Below, in pieces: positions 1 to 6,541 of a stretch of 10,445 nt of DNA (position 1 is its first letter; every line of letters starts with the position of its first letter). Origin of the DNA: FEN-680 sp036845225 (GTDB lineage Bacteria; Actinomycetota; Geothermincolia; Fen-727; Anoxymicrobiaceae); contig DAIUEJ010000064.1 in NCBI GenBank assembly GCA_036845225.1, positions 1 through 10,445 of the forward strand. Direction: 5' to 3'. The position numbers and the translations under genes are program-made. The notes beneath the pieces were generated by a model, which did not search any database, had not been told where the DNA came from, and saw only the letters and a list, made by a program, of their open reading frames with translations.

Positions 1-1
1 T

Positions 2-1225
2 TTATTCGATCTCCTCGATTGCCAGCGGGTACTTGGAAGTGAGCTCGCAGCCGTCCTTCAGGATGACGATCGGGTTCTCGTAACGGAAACCGACGTCCTC
101 CTCCTTCGCCGCGTACTGCATCGCCAGGATCACCATCTCGTTCTCCTGGTAAGTGTGCTCAGGGTCGGTCCAGTACGGGATAGGCACATCCATGCTCGCG
201 CCGACGCGCCACTCGTCCCCGAACAGCCCGATGCCGTGCTCTACGCCTGGCAGAATGAAGTCCGAGCAGTTGCGCTCCTCGGCGAACTCTCCGAGCTGCG
301 TGATCAAGTCCCCGGGGGTCGCGCCCGCCCGGTAGTTGTCCGCCACGAACTGTACGCAGGCGACGAAGTTGTCAGCGTGCCATCGCTGCCGCTCCGTAGC
401 GGGGGCGAGCAGGTAGTTGTGCGAGTGGTCGCCCAGGGCCAGCTTGAACATCCCGTGCAGGTCGAACATGAGCGGCTCGCCCGCCGCGAACTCCTTGGTT
501 GTAGGAGGCGTGCACGCTCCGAGCCCGGTGCGCCACCCGCTCGATATCTCGTTCAGGCCGGCGAAGTTCCACTCGGAGACGCTTCCGGCGCGCCGCATCG
601 CAAGCGCGGCGATCCCCCCGAGCTCGGTCTCCGTCTTGCCTTTCCAGCCGCCGTTCTCGACCGCCGCGCGCGCCACCTTGTGGCCCTCGTCCACTATCCT
701 GCCTGCCTCGCGGAACCGGTTGATGGTCCCCTCGTCCTTGATGAGCGACACGTGGTCCACGACGTCATGGGCGTTGACGAACTCGAAGCCCGGCAGGGCC
801 TCCGAGTACTGCTCGAACTCGTAGTGCGTCATCCACCCCTCGGCGGTGTAGGTCGCCATGCCGGTCTCGTAGCCGAGCCTGCCCTTCCTGATGCCGAGCT
901 CGTCCTCGATGAAGAACTGGACCGCCTCGATCTGGTCCGCTCCCCCCGCCCCGAAGTAGCCCCGCACGTGGTCCTCGTCCATCCACGTCTCGCTCAGGAG
1001 CCTGTCGGCGTCGATGACGAAGGTGAAAATAGTGGGCAGCCCTTCGGCGGGGATGACCAGGTAGCTGCGCCAGGGGACGAACGCATCGACGATGAAACTC
1101 ATCGTCCTGATGCGCGTGCCCAGGTAAACGTCGATTTCGCGCTCGCGCATCAGCGCCTGGATGTCCTTGATGCGCTGCTGCACGTCAACGGCGTATCTCT
1201 CGTTATTGGTATTGTCGGCTGCCAT
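2..1225 (-). CDS. M24-family metallopeptidase-like protein (Xaa-Pro aminopeptidase/creatinase fold)
   Basis: A 407-residue protein with the two-part layout of the M24 family: an N-terminal creatinase-like domain (about residues 10-150) and a C-terminal pita-bread domain (about 165-400). Visible metal-ligand candidates are D255 and D266 (11 apart, as in methionine aminopeptidase), H330 in EHGIG, and E383 in RYEN. The Glu expected in the TxEP-like strand is absent; the local sequence is MVILAMQYA, with Met369/Gln370 there. The segment HGIGLFGDEWR and the C-terminal TSKYP resemble a non-classical M24 subgroup that, from memory, includes the DMSP lyase DddP, so proline peptidase activity is not assured. 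Three ATGs lie close together. I chose the third (1225) because GGGAG sits 9 bases upstream of it and directly abuts the first. The gene is 17 bases downstream of the SCP2-like gene, so they are probably cotranscribed. The stop codon is at 2-4, so the gene is complete. Family is confident, substrate unknown. Confidence 0.85.
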   Translation of the reverse strand: MAADNTNNERYAVDVQQRIKDIQALMREREIDVYLGTRIRTMSFIVDAFVPWRSYLVIPAEGLPTIFTFVIDADRLLSETWMDEDHVRGYFGAGGADQIEAVQFFIEDELGIRKGRLGYETGMATYTAEGWMTHYEFEQYSEALPGFEFVNAHDVVDHVSLIKDEGTINRFREAGRIVDEGHKVARAAVENGGWKGKTETELGGIAALAMRRAGSVSEWNFAGLNEISSGWRTGLGACTPPTTKEFAAGEPLMFDLHGMFKLALGDHSHNYLLAPATERQRWHADNFVACVQFVADNYRAGATPGDLITQLGEFAEERNCSDFILPGVEHGIGLFGDEWRVGASMDVPIPYWTDPEHTYQENEMVILAMQYAAKEEDVGFRYENPIVILKDGCELTSKYPLAIEEIE

Positions 1226-1242
1226 GCTCATCATCTCCCGTA

Positions 1243-1641
1243 TCAGTAATCGGTCGGAATGGACGCGAGCACCTTGTTCATGCGATCCACGCGGGGTGCG
1301 AGCCTCATGGCCTTCGCCATGTTCCCCCGAAGGGTCAGCTTGCGGGACGTGAGCGCCCTGACCGCTCCCAGCTCGCCGCGGGATATCTTTGCGAACGTCT
1401 CGTAGTCCGCGATGATCTTGAACTCCGCGGCCGGAGGCTCGCCCTCACCGACCTCGAACTCGCCGACGTTGCCGTCCTCGAACGCTATGTAGAGATATTT
1501 TTCCTTGCCGTCGGGAGTGTTCTGATAGATGTTGGACATCGAGCTCGTCACGTGGTGCATGTTCTCCGGAGTCAGCTCGGCCTTCAGGCGCGTGCGCGCT
1601 TCCTCCGTCCACTCCGGGCCCAGGTATGCCAGGTTGCCCAT
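1243..1641 (-). CDS. SCP2-like sterol/lipid-binding domain protein
   Basis: A 132-residue soluble protein matching a stand-alone SCP2 (sterol carrier protein 2) domain. It has a strand-rich N-terminal half with FEDGNVGEFEVGEG, then an acidic stretch ending DYETFAKISRGELGA (79-93), and the C-terminal signature TSRKLTLRGNMAKAMRL (98-114) with MNKVLASIP near the end. SCP2 domains bind fatty acyl chains, sterols or other hydrophobic molecules in a cytosolic tunnel; some act as lipid-transfer accessories. The ATG at 1641 is preceded by AGGAG with 6 bases of spacing, which rejects an in-frame ATG 16 codons further up inside the palindrome. No signal peptide or catalytic motif is visible. It lies between the ABC ATPase (75 bases upstream) and the M24 gene (17 bases downstream), which suggests a hydrophobic ligand for this cluster; that is inference. 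Confidence 0.85.
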   Translation of the reverse strand: MGNLAYLGPEWTEEARTRLKAELTPENMHHVTSSMSNIYQNTPDGKEKYLYIAFEDGNVGEFEVGEGEPPAAEFKIIADYETFAKISRGELGAVRALTSRKLTLRGNMAKAMRLAPRVDRMNKVLASIPTDY

Positions 1642-1647
1642 CGCGCT

Positions 1648-1652
1648 CTCCT
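1648..1652 (-). promoter_or_regulatory. Ribosome binding site of the SCP2-like gene
   Basis: The minus strand reads AGGAAAGGAG just before the ATG at 1641, the AGGAG core lying 6 bases away. It decides the start of this gene. The foot of the palindrome at 1660-1687 is only 7 bases upstream of it in the transcript. Confidence 0.7.
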
Positions 1653-1659
1653 TTCCTCT

Positions 1660-1687
1660 GCAAAATGGGGTCAGACCCCCATTTTGC
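1660..1687. repeat. REP-like palindrome with GGGGTCAGAC core (single unit)
   Basis: A perfect inverted repeat: GCAAAATGGGG (1660-1670) pairs with CCCCATTTTGC (1677-1687) around a 6-base loop. The core GGGGTCAGACCCC recurs in the nested array at 6377-6579. In the minus-strand transcript the hairpin lies between the ABC ATPase and the SCP2-like gene and ends 7 bases before the latter's Shine-Dalgarno sequence. No U-tract follows on either strand, so a simple terminator is unlikely. Confidence 0.8.
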
Positions 1688-1716
1688 ACAAATGGGTCAG
1701 GCCGCTTCTTGCGTTT
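1686..1716. repeat. Degenerate REP-like unit at the 3' end of the ABC ATPase gene
   Basis: This 31-base stretch aligns without gaps to 2441-2471 with 25 of 31 bases identical, ending in the same TTGCGTTT. Its own pairing is damaged (GCACAAATGGG against CTTCTTGC), so it looks like a decayed copy. It shares two bases with the intact palindrome to its left and ends flush against the stop codon of the ATPase gene (1717-1719). Confidence 0.6.
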
Positions 1717-2424
1717 CTAATCACATACCACCGGCGTTGCCTCCTGCGGCTCGTCGGAGATGACCTTTCCGTCACGCAGGGAGACCACCCGCCGTGCGTA
1801 AGCCGCGACCATGGGGTCGTGAGTCACCACCGCGAAAGTCTGCTCGAGCTCGTCATTGAGCTTGCGCATCAGCTCGATGACCTTGCACGTGTTCGCGGTG
1901 TCGAGCTCTCCGGTAGGCTCGTCGGCGAGGACCAGCGCCGGGCGCGTCACGAGCGCCCTCGCGATCGCCACCCGCTGGCGCTCACCGCCGGACATCTGGG
2001 AGGGACGGTTCTTCGCGCGGTTGTCGAGGCCCACCTCGTGGAGCGCCTCCCTCGCGCGGGCCTCACGCTCCTTCGCGTGGACCCCCAGGTACCGCAGGGG
2101 CAGCTCGATGTTCTCGAGGGCGCCGAGCACAGGCAGCAGGTTGAACTCCTGAAACACGAACCCTATCTTCTCGCGCCGGAGGCGCGTCAGTTCCTTGAGC
2201 GAGAGATCGGCGGTGTCCAGCGAGTCGATGAACACGTGCCCGGTCGACGGCAGGTCGAGACAGCCGAGCAGGTTCAACAGTGTAGTCTTGCCCGACCCCG
2301 AAGGCCCGATGATGGACACGAACTCGCCTTTCTCGACGGAGAGGTTGATGCCGTCCACCGCGTGGACTTCGGATTCCCCCGCCCCGTATGTCTTTCTCAA
2401 CTCCTCCGTGCGTATCGCGGGCAA
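1717..2424 (-). CDS. ABC transporter ATPase, LolD/MacB type
   Basis: A 235-residue ATPase subunit with every catalytic motif: Walker A GPSGSGKT (40-47), Q-loop Gln92 in FVFQEFNLLP, signature MSGGERQ (144-150), Walker B LVLADEP (164-170) followed by TGELD, and the switch His202 in VTHD. FVFQEFNLLP and ADEPTGELD are typical of the MacB/LolD/FtsE branch, which drives membrane-anchored MacB-type permeases rather than classical importers. The start is a TTG: AAGGAGG lies 6 bases upstream, and the nearby ATG at 2429 is out of frame. The partner permease gene ends 45 bases upstream, so the two are very likely translated from one message and form one cytoplasmic-membrane complex. The substrate cannot be read from the sequence; family members export antibiotics, peptides or lipoproteins. 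Confidence 0.93.
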   Translation of the reverse strand: MPAIRTEELRKTYGAGESEVHAVDGINLSVEKGEFVSIIGPSGSGKTTLLNLLGCLDLPSTGHVFIDSLDTADLSLKELTRLRREKIGFVFQEFNLLPVLGALENIELPLRYLGVHAKEREARAREALHEVGLDNRAKNRPSQMSGGERQRVAIARALVTRPALVLADEPTGELDTANTCKVIELMRKLNDELEQTFAVVTHDPMVAAYARRVVSLRDGKVISDEPQEATPVVCD

Positions 2425-2440
2425 CTCATTCCTCCTTCAT

Positions 2441-2467
2441 GCAAAAAGGGGACAGGCACCTTTTTGC
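2441..2467. repeat. REP-like palindrome between ABC permease and ATPase genes
   Basis: GCAAAAAGG (2441-2449) pairs perfectly with CCTTTTTGC (2459-2467). The core GGGGACAGGCACC is a variant of the GGGGTCAGAC core elsewhere in the window. It lies between the permease stop (2470-2472) and the ATPase ribosome binding site. With the next four bases it is the better-preserved partner of the degenerate unit at 1686-1716. No T-run follows in the minus transcript, so an intercistronic hairpin is more likely than a terminator. Confidence 0.75.
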
Positions 2468-2469
2468 GT

Positions 2470-3630
2470 TTACTCCTCCTTGAGCGACTCGACCGGCCGG
2501 AGCCTCGACGCCCGCAGCGCCGGGAAGACCCCGGCCAGCGTCCCGAGCACGGTCGCGAAGATTATGGGCCCGATCACCACCGCCTTAGTGATGGCGAACA
2601 CGGTGACCTGCTTCGATGCCGTTGCGTGGTTCAGCAACACGATCGCCACCAGCCCGAGGCCCGTGCCAATGAGACCGCCGACAAGGCCTATCGTCGCCGA
2701 CTCCAGCAGGTACTCGCCCAGGATCGAGTTGGTCTCAGCGCCGATCGCCTTTTTCAGTCCTATCTCGCGAGTCCGCTCCGACACGGACATCACCATGGTG
2801 TTGATGATGGACAGGCCGCCCACCACCAGCGCGATGAAGGCGATTCCGAACAGTATCGCGTTGAAGATCAGGCTGAACTGCGAGATCTGCTGCTCCGCCT
2901 TGGCGGGTGTGATGACGGTCACGCCGGGGACCTGTGAGGCAATCCTGGCGCCGAGCGCCTCGGGGTCGACGCCCGTCTTCCACGTGGTGTAGATGACGCT
3001 CGTGATCTTGTTCTGCTGCTGGAAGAACGGGTTCACTTTGAGGAAGATAGCGAGCGCGTCTTCGTAGGATACGAACGCGAAGTTGTCAGGCGCCGACAGG
3101 GTGGGCTGCAGGACGCCGACGACCTCGAACGGCACGCCCCTGAGGTCGACGGTGCTGCCGACTTTGGCACCCATCTTCTGCGCGATGACCGAGCCGAGAA
3201 CGGCCTTGCCTTTGTCGCCCGGCTGCAGAAGGCGGCCGCCCGACAGCGTGAGTAGTCTGAGCAGGTCGTTCGCGCCGTTGAGCCCGAGCCCGATGATGAG
3301 GTCCGGTGCGCCGAATGAGAAACCGCTGGACTGATTGATAGTGACGCCGATCCCGGGCACGGCGTCCTTGACCCCGGGGACGGCGAGCACCTTGTCGACA
3401 GTGCCCAGGTCGAAGAAACTGCCCTCACCGCCGCCGAACAGGCTCCCGCCCGACGGCACCACCGAGATCGAGTTCGTGAACCAGGACCTCGCGCCCTTGA
3501 CCTGCTGGGTCAGGCGGGCGGACAGTCCGCCCAGAACGGTCAGGGCGAATATGCCGACTACGATGCCGAATACCGTGAGGAAAGTGCGGGCTTTGCGACG
3601 CCACATATTCCTCAGGATGTACTTCCACAT
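2470..3630 (-). CDS. ABC transporter permease, MacB/FtsX family
   Basis: A 386-residue membrane protein with the MacB/FtsX fold. The N-terminus WKYILRNMWRRKARTFLTV leads into TM1 (about 17-37). A large extracytoplasmic domain (about 40-250) follows, then three helices near 253-280, 308-334 and 347-370, and the family's C-terminal motif PALRASRLRPVESLKEE. The loop after TM2 carries SERTREIGLKKAIGA, the conserved cytoplasmic coupling motif. Length and topology match MacB_PCD plus FtsX permeases without a fused ATPase; the ATPase is the next gene downstream. No adaptor (MacA/HlyD-like) is visible nearby, which could mean a Gram-positive type system or an adaptor elsewhere. The ATG at 3630 has no strong Shine-Dalgarno but is supported by the conserved N-terminal motif. 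The extracytoplasmic segment has a Gly/Phe-rich stretch (GGSLFGGGEGSFF, 61-73). Confidence 0.92.
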   Translation of the reverse strand: MWKYILRNMWRRKARTFLTVFGIVVGIFALTVLGGLSARLTQQVKGARSWFTNSISVVPSGGSLFGGGEGSFFDLGTVDKVLAVPGVKDAVPGIGVTINQSSGFSFGAPDLIIGLGLNGANDLLRLLTLSGGRLLQPGDKGKAVLGSVIAQKMGAKVGSTVDLRGVPFEVVGVLQPTLSAPDNFAFVSYEDALAIFLKVNPFFQQQNKITSVIYTTWKTGVDPEALGARIASQVPGVTVITPAKAEQQISQFSLIFNAILFGIAFIALVVGGLSIINTMVMSVSERTREIGLKKAIGAETNSILGEYLLESATIGLVGGLIGTGLGLVAIVLLNHATASKQVTVFAITKAVVIGPIIFATVLGTLAGVFPALRASRLRPVESLKEE

Positions 3631-3699
3631 ATTGGATCGCTTTCAGGTCATCGATGCAGCGGGCCCCGCCGGACACCCCCGCACTCCACCACGGTCGCT

Positions 3700-3707
3700 A
3701 TTCTATA
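3700..3707 (-). promoter_or_regulatory. Possible extended -10 promoter for the ABC operon
   Basis: On the minus strand the 125-base gap upstream of the permease contains TGGTATAGAAT, which can be read as an extended -10 (TGG plus TATAGA) or as TAGAAT. Either reading places a transcript start roughly 60 bases before the permease ATG. No convincing -35 is found at 16-18 bases; TTGGGG lies only 14 bases from TAGAAT. It would allow the permease, ATPase, SCP2 and M24 genes to be transcribed apart from korAB. Confidence 0.3.
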
Positions 3708-3725
3708 CCAGGACCGTCTCCCCAA

Positions 3726-3748
3726 CCCTCTCCCCCGAGGGGAGTGGG
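3726..3748. repeat. Hairpin just downstream of korB
   Basis: CCCTCTCCCC (3726-3735) pairs with GGGGAGTGGG (3739-3748) around a CGA loop, with a single T-T mismatch. It begins eight bases after the korB stop in transcription order (korB stop at 3756-3758). No U-tract follows on the minus strand. The sequence is unrelated to the GGGGTCAG palindromes and looks like a second dispersed intergenic repeat; a role in mRNA 3'-end protection or termination is possible but not shown. Confidence 0.5.
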
Positions 3749-3755
3749 AGAAGAC

Positions 3756-4610
3756 TCAATAGAACTCCTTCGCGGTCTGTTCGAGCGCCTGGGGCTCCTG
3801 CGGCCGCTTCACCAGGGGCAGCTGCCCCGCCAGTACGGGCACCCTGTCCTCGTACACCTGCCGCGCCTTTCTGTACAGTACGCCCGTCGGGATGCGGTCG
3901 CCGAACTCCGAGGCCCGCTCGTAGGCCCGGTCGAAGTTCTCGGGGTCGTAATCGTCTTCGAGCTTGTAGCAACGCTCCCGGTACCAGTCGTAGGTGTTGA
4001 GGTGGTTGAACGAGACGCACGGCTGCAGGATGTCCAGCAGCGTGAACCCCTTGTGCTCGTAGACGGCTTTGAAGAGCTCGACCAGTTGGTCGGTGTCGGC
4101 CGCGAACCCCCGCGCCACCAGGCTGCATCCGAAGCCTACGGCGACCGAGACCGGGTTCAGCTCGTCGGAAAGCACCCCGAACGGCTGAGTGGGGGTCTTC
4201 ATGCCCAGCATGCTGGTGGGAGAGGCCTGCCCCTTGGTGAGCCCGTAGACCTGGTTGTCGTGCACCACCAGCTTCACGTTGATGTTCCTGCGCATCGCGT
4301 GCAGCCAGTGGTTGCCTCCTTCGCCGTAGCAGTCCCCGTCACCGGCGAAAGCCCAGACGGGCATCCCGTGGTTCGCGAGCCTTATACCTGTAGCGACGGG
4401 AAGCGTTCGCCCGTGCAGGCCGTTGAAGGTGTTGCCCATGGTGTAGTGGGGGAGCTTGCTCGCCTGGCCGATCCCCGAGACCATGGTGATCTGCCAGGGC
4501 TCGAGCCCCAGCTCGAACATCGCGCGCTTGAACGCGGTCAGGATGCCGAAGTCACCACACCCCGGGCACCACGCCGGCTTCTGTCCTTTATACTCCGCTA
4601 AGGTGACCAT
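3756..4610 (-). CDS. korB: 2-oxoacid:ferredoxin oxidoreductase, beta subunit
   Basis: A 284-residue thiamine-diphosphate subunit of the 2-oxoacid:ferredoxin oxidoreductase family, which converts a 2-oxoacid plus CoA to acyl-CoA and CO2 with electrons passed to ferredoxin. Visible signatures are CPGCGDFG (15-22), the ThDP/Mg motif GDGDCYGEGGNH (90-101), DNQVYGLTKGQ (118-128) and LQPC (Cys198). In characterised relatives four cysteines hold a 4Fe-4S cluster. Here Cys15, Cys18 and Cys198 fit three of them, but the position expected in SGIGC is Gln49 (SGIGQASKLPHY). The ATG at 4610 has GGAGGAG upstream and lies inside the end of korA, overlapping by 23 bases, so translation is probably coupled. 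Substrate is unproved: 2-oxoglutarate is a common assignment, but pyruvate or branched-chain 2-oxoacids are possible. Confidence 0.92.
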   Translation of the reverse strand: MVTLAEYKGQKPAWCPGCGDFGILTAFKRAMFELGLEPWQITMVSGIGQASKLPHYTMGNTFNGLHGRTLPVATGIRLANHGMPVWAFAGDGDCYGEGGNHWLHAMRRNINVKLVVHDNQVYGLTKGQASPTSMLGMKTPTQPFGVLSDELNPVSVAVGFGCSLVARGFAADTDQLVELFKAVYEHKGFTLLDILQPCVSFNHLNTYDWYRERCYKLEDDYDPENFDRAYERASEFGDRIPTGVLYRKARQVYEDRVPVLAGQLPLVKRPQEPQALEQTAKEFY

Positions 4611-6306
4611 CGATCTCCTCCAGCAAGCCCTCGAGGGTGAACGGCCTTCCGTCGTACTTCCTTATGCTTCGCTCGAACTCGTAACCCGTCTCCATCCGGA
4701 GCAGTTGGGCGAACCGGCCGCTCGCGTTGTTCTCGACACAGATCGCTTTCTTCGCGCCCCGTATCGTGTCCATGAAGCCTCGGCGCCCCTCTTCCGGAAG
4801 GGGATAGAGCTCGGTGAAGTGCATCATGGCGACCTGCTGGTCCGCGCCGAGGACGTCGACGGACTCCTTGAGCACCCCGTAGTTCGAGCCCCAGCCGACC
4901 AGCAGTATGTCCGGCTTATCGCTCCCGTAGACCAGCGGCGGCTCCATCTCGCGCCTGATGTTCGGCATCTTCTTGAAGTACCGCTTGTCCACCATCCTGC
5001 GGCGCGTCTCCGCGTCCTCCACTATGTGGCCTTCCTCGTCGTGCTCGTCCGAGTCCGTGACGACCAGGTGCGGAGCGTCGCCAGGGACCGCGAGCGGCGA
5101 GACGCCGTCATCGGTGAAAGCGTGCCGCCTGTAGGAGGACAGCGCCTTGAAAGCGTCTCCACGGACACGGTAGTCCCGGACCTCGAACTGTCCCAGGTCG
5201 ATGTTATCGAGCGACCACTCCGAGTCGGCGTAGTGCTGGTCCGTAAAAATGATCACGGGCACCTGGTATTTCTCGGTGAGGTCGAAAGCCTTGTTGACCA
5301 GCGCGAAAGCCTGCTCTGGGGTCCCCGGGGCGAACGCGATTCGCGGTATCTCGCCATGCCCGGCGAAGAGTCCGAAGAGGAGGTCCGACTGCTCCGTCCG
5401 GGTCGGGAAGCCGGTAGCCGGGCCGGGGCGCTGGGCGAGCACCACCACCACTGGCGTCTCGGTCATCCCGGCGAGCGACAGGCCCTCGACCATCAGGGCG
5501 AAGCCGCCGCCCGAGGTCGCCGTCATCGAGCGCACGCCCGCGAACGAAGCGCCCAGCACCATGTTGATGGCGGAGATCTCGTCTTCCGCCTGCTCGACCA
5601 CCAGGCCGTGCCGCTCCGCGTGGTTTGCCATGAAGGTGAGGATGCCCGTGGACGGCGTCATCGGGTAACCGGAATAGAACTTGCAGCCGGAAGCAATCGC
5701 GGCGAAGGCGATGGCCGCGTTGCCCTCGATCGTCATCCTGGGGCTGGCGCCGGCGGCCGGCTGGAAAGAGCAGCGCGGACAGTTCTTCGACCCGAACTCG
5801 TGCCCGGCGCGGGCCACCTTGACGTTAGGCTCGAGCAGGTCCTTGCGCTTCAGGGTGTCCTCGAGCACCCGGGTGAGGAGCTCGACGTCCATGCCCAGCA
5901 TCCCGAGGACCGCGCCCGTCGCCGCGGTATTGGCCATGACCTTGTTTCCGCCCTGGTCGACCGCGATCTGGCTGAAGGGGATGTCTATGAATCTCTCTCC
6001 CTCGAACTTCTCCTTTATGTCTGCCGAATCGTAGATGGCGAATCCGATGTCTGACAGCTCGTCGCCGTGGAGCGGGATGCTCTCCTTGTCGAGGGCGACG
6101 AGGATGTCCACCGGCTCGCGCGGGCAGAACACTTTCTCCTCCGAGAACCTCACCTGGTAGAAGTTGTGGCCGCCGCGCACCCTGGACTCGTAGTCCTGGA
6201 AGGAGAAGAGGTGGTACCCGTGGCGTGCGAAGACCTTGGACAGCGACGCCCCGATCGTCTGGAGCCCCTGCCCAGCCGCCCCGCCTATCTTGATCGTGTA
6301 ATCCAC
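4588..6306 (-). CDS. korA: 2-oxoacid:ferredoxin oxidoreductase, fused gamma-alpha subunit
   Basis: A 572-residue fusion. Residues 1-170 form the gamma domain (opening DYTIKIGGAAGQGLQTIG, with QDYESRVRGGHN at 37-48). Residues 192-360 form the pyrimidine-binding alpha domain with YPMTPST (214-220), EDEISAINMVLGAS, TATSGGG (262-268) and RPGPATGFPTRTEQSDL. Residues 460-570 form the C-terminal transketolase-like domain. The linker carries NCPRCSF with Cys176 and Cys179, a possible metal or cluster pair. The start is the GTG at 6306, with GAGGTGG 4 bases upstream, and it places the conserved gamma motif at the N-terminus. An ATG 13 codons further up has no ribosome binding site and would add a basic, unconserved tail. 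korB overlaps its 3' end. No delta/ferredoxin subunit is next to it, so electrons presumably go to a free ferredoxin. Confidence 0.92.
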   Translation of the reverse strand: MDYTIKIGGAAGQGLQTIGASLSKVFARHGYHLFSFQDYESRVRGGHNFYQVRFSEEKVFCPREPVDILVALDKESIPLHGDELSDIGFAIYDSADIKEKFEGERFIDIPFSQIAVDQGGNKVMANTAATGAVLGMLGMDVELLTRVLEDTLKRKDLLEPNVKVARAGHEFGSKNCPRCSFQPAAGASPRMTIEGNAAIAFAAIASGCKFYSGYPMTPSTGILTFMANHAERHGLVVEQAEDEISAINMVLGASFAGVRSMTATSGGGFALMVEGLSLAGMTETPVVVVLAQRPGPATGFPTRTEQSDLLFGLFAGHGEIPRIAFAPGTPEQAFALVNKAFDLTEKYQVPVIIFTDQHYADSEWSLDNIDLGQFEVRDYRVRGDAFKALSSYRRHAFTDDGVSPLAVPGDAPHLVVTDSDEHDEEGHIVEDAETRRRMVDKRYFKKMPNIRREMEPPLVYGSDKPDILLVGWGSNYGVLKESVDVLGADQQVAMMHFTELYPLPEEGRRGFMDTIRGAKKAICVENNASGRFAQLLRMETGYEFERSIRKYDGRPFTLEGLLEEIDGHLSGV

Positions 6307-6376
6307 TTTGCCACCTCGCGTGAGCCGCCGTCGACCGCTGGGCATTACTTCGGTAGGTTGCGCACCATTCCTACGG

Positions 6377-6414
6377 ACTAAACTTTTTGGGGTCAGACCC
6401 TTTTTTGTTTAGTC
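6377..6414 (+). repeat. Outer palindromic unit, left copy
   Basis: This 38-base unit has terminal stem ACTAAAC/GTTTAGT and core TTGGGGTCAGACCC. It is identical over its full length to the reverse complement of 6542-6579; bases directly outside differ, so the repeat boundary is sharp. Confidence 0.88.
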
Positions 6415-6426
6415 GAAAGCGGAAAC

Positions 6427-6460
6427 ACGATGCACCACTGGGGTCAGGCACCGGCGGTGC
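6427..6460 (+). repeat. Inner palindromic unit, left copy
   Basis: This 34-base unit has core CTGGGGTCAGGCACC and ends in the odd palindrome GCACCGGCGGTGC (6448-6460). ATGCACC (6430-6436) can pair with GGTGCAT (6456-6462). It is identical to the reverse complement of 6496-6529. Confidence 0.88.
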
Positions 6461-6495
6461 ATTTTCACCCTTAAATCCAGCTTGCCTCATGAAAC

Positions 6496-6529
6496 GCACC
6501 GCCGGTGCCTGACCCCAGTGGTGCATCGT
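6496..6529 (-). repeat. Inner palindromic unit, right (inverted) copy
   Basis: Exact reverse complement of 6427-6460 across 34 bases. The direct repeat AAATCCAG occurs on both sides of it (6473-6480 and 6533-6540), possibly a trace of insertion or duplication. Confidence 0.88.
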
Positions 6530-6541
6530 CACAAATCCAGT

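Noticed and set aside
155..1249. Long plus-strand open frame opposite the M24 gene
   Set aside because: It mirrors a clearly conserved gene; the translation is rich in Arg/Val/Leu/Asp with no motif, as expected of an antisense shadow in GC-rich DNA.
1552..2937. 461-codon plus-strand open frame across the ABC genes and two repeats
   Set aside because: It crosses two convincing genes and the intergenic palindromes, has no recognisable domain and no suitable ribosome binding site.
4456..6054. 532-codon plus-strand open frame opposite korA
   Set aside because: It is antisense to a strongly conserved gene, with low-complexity Arg/Glu/His-rich translation.
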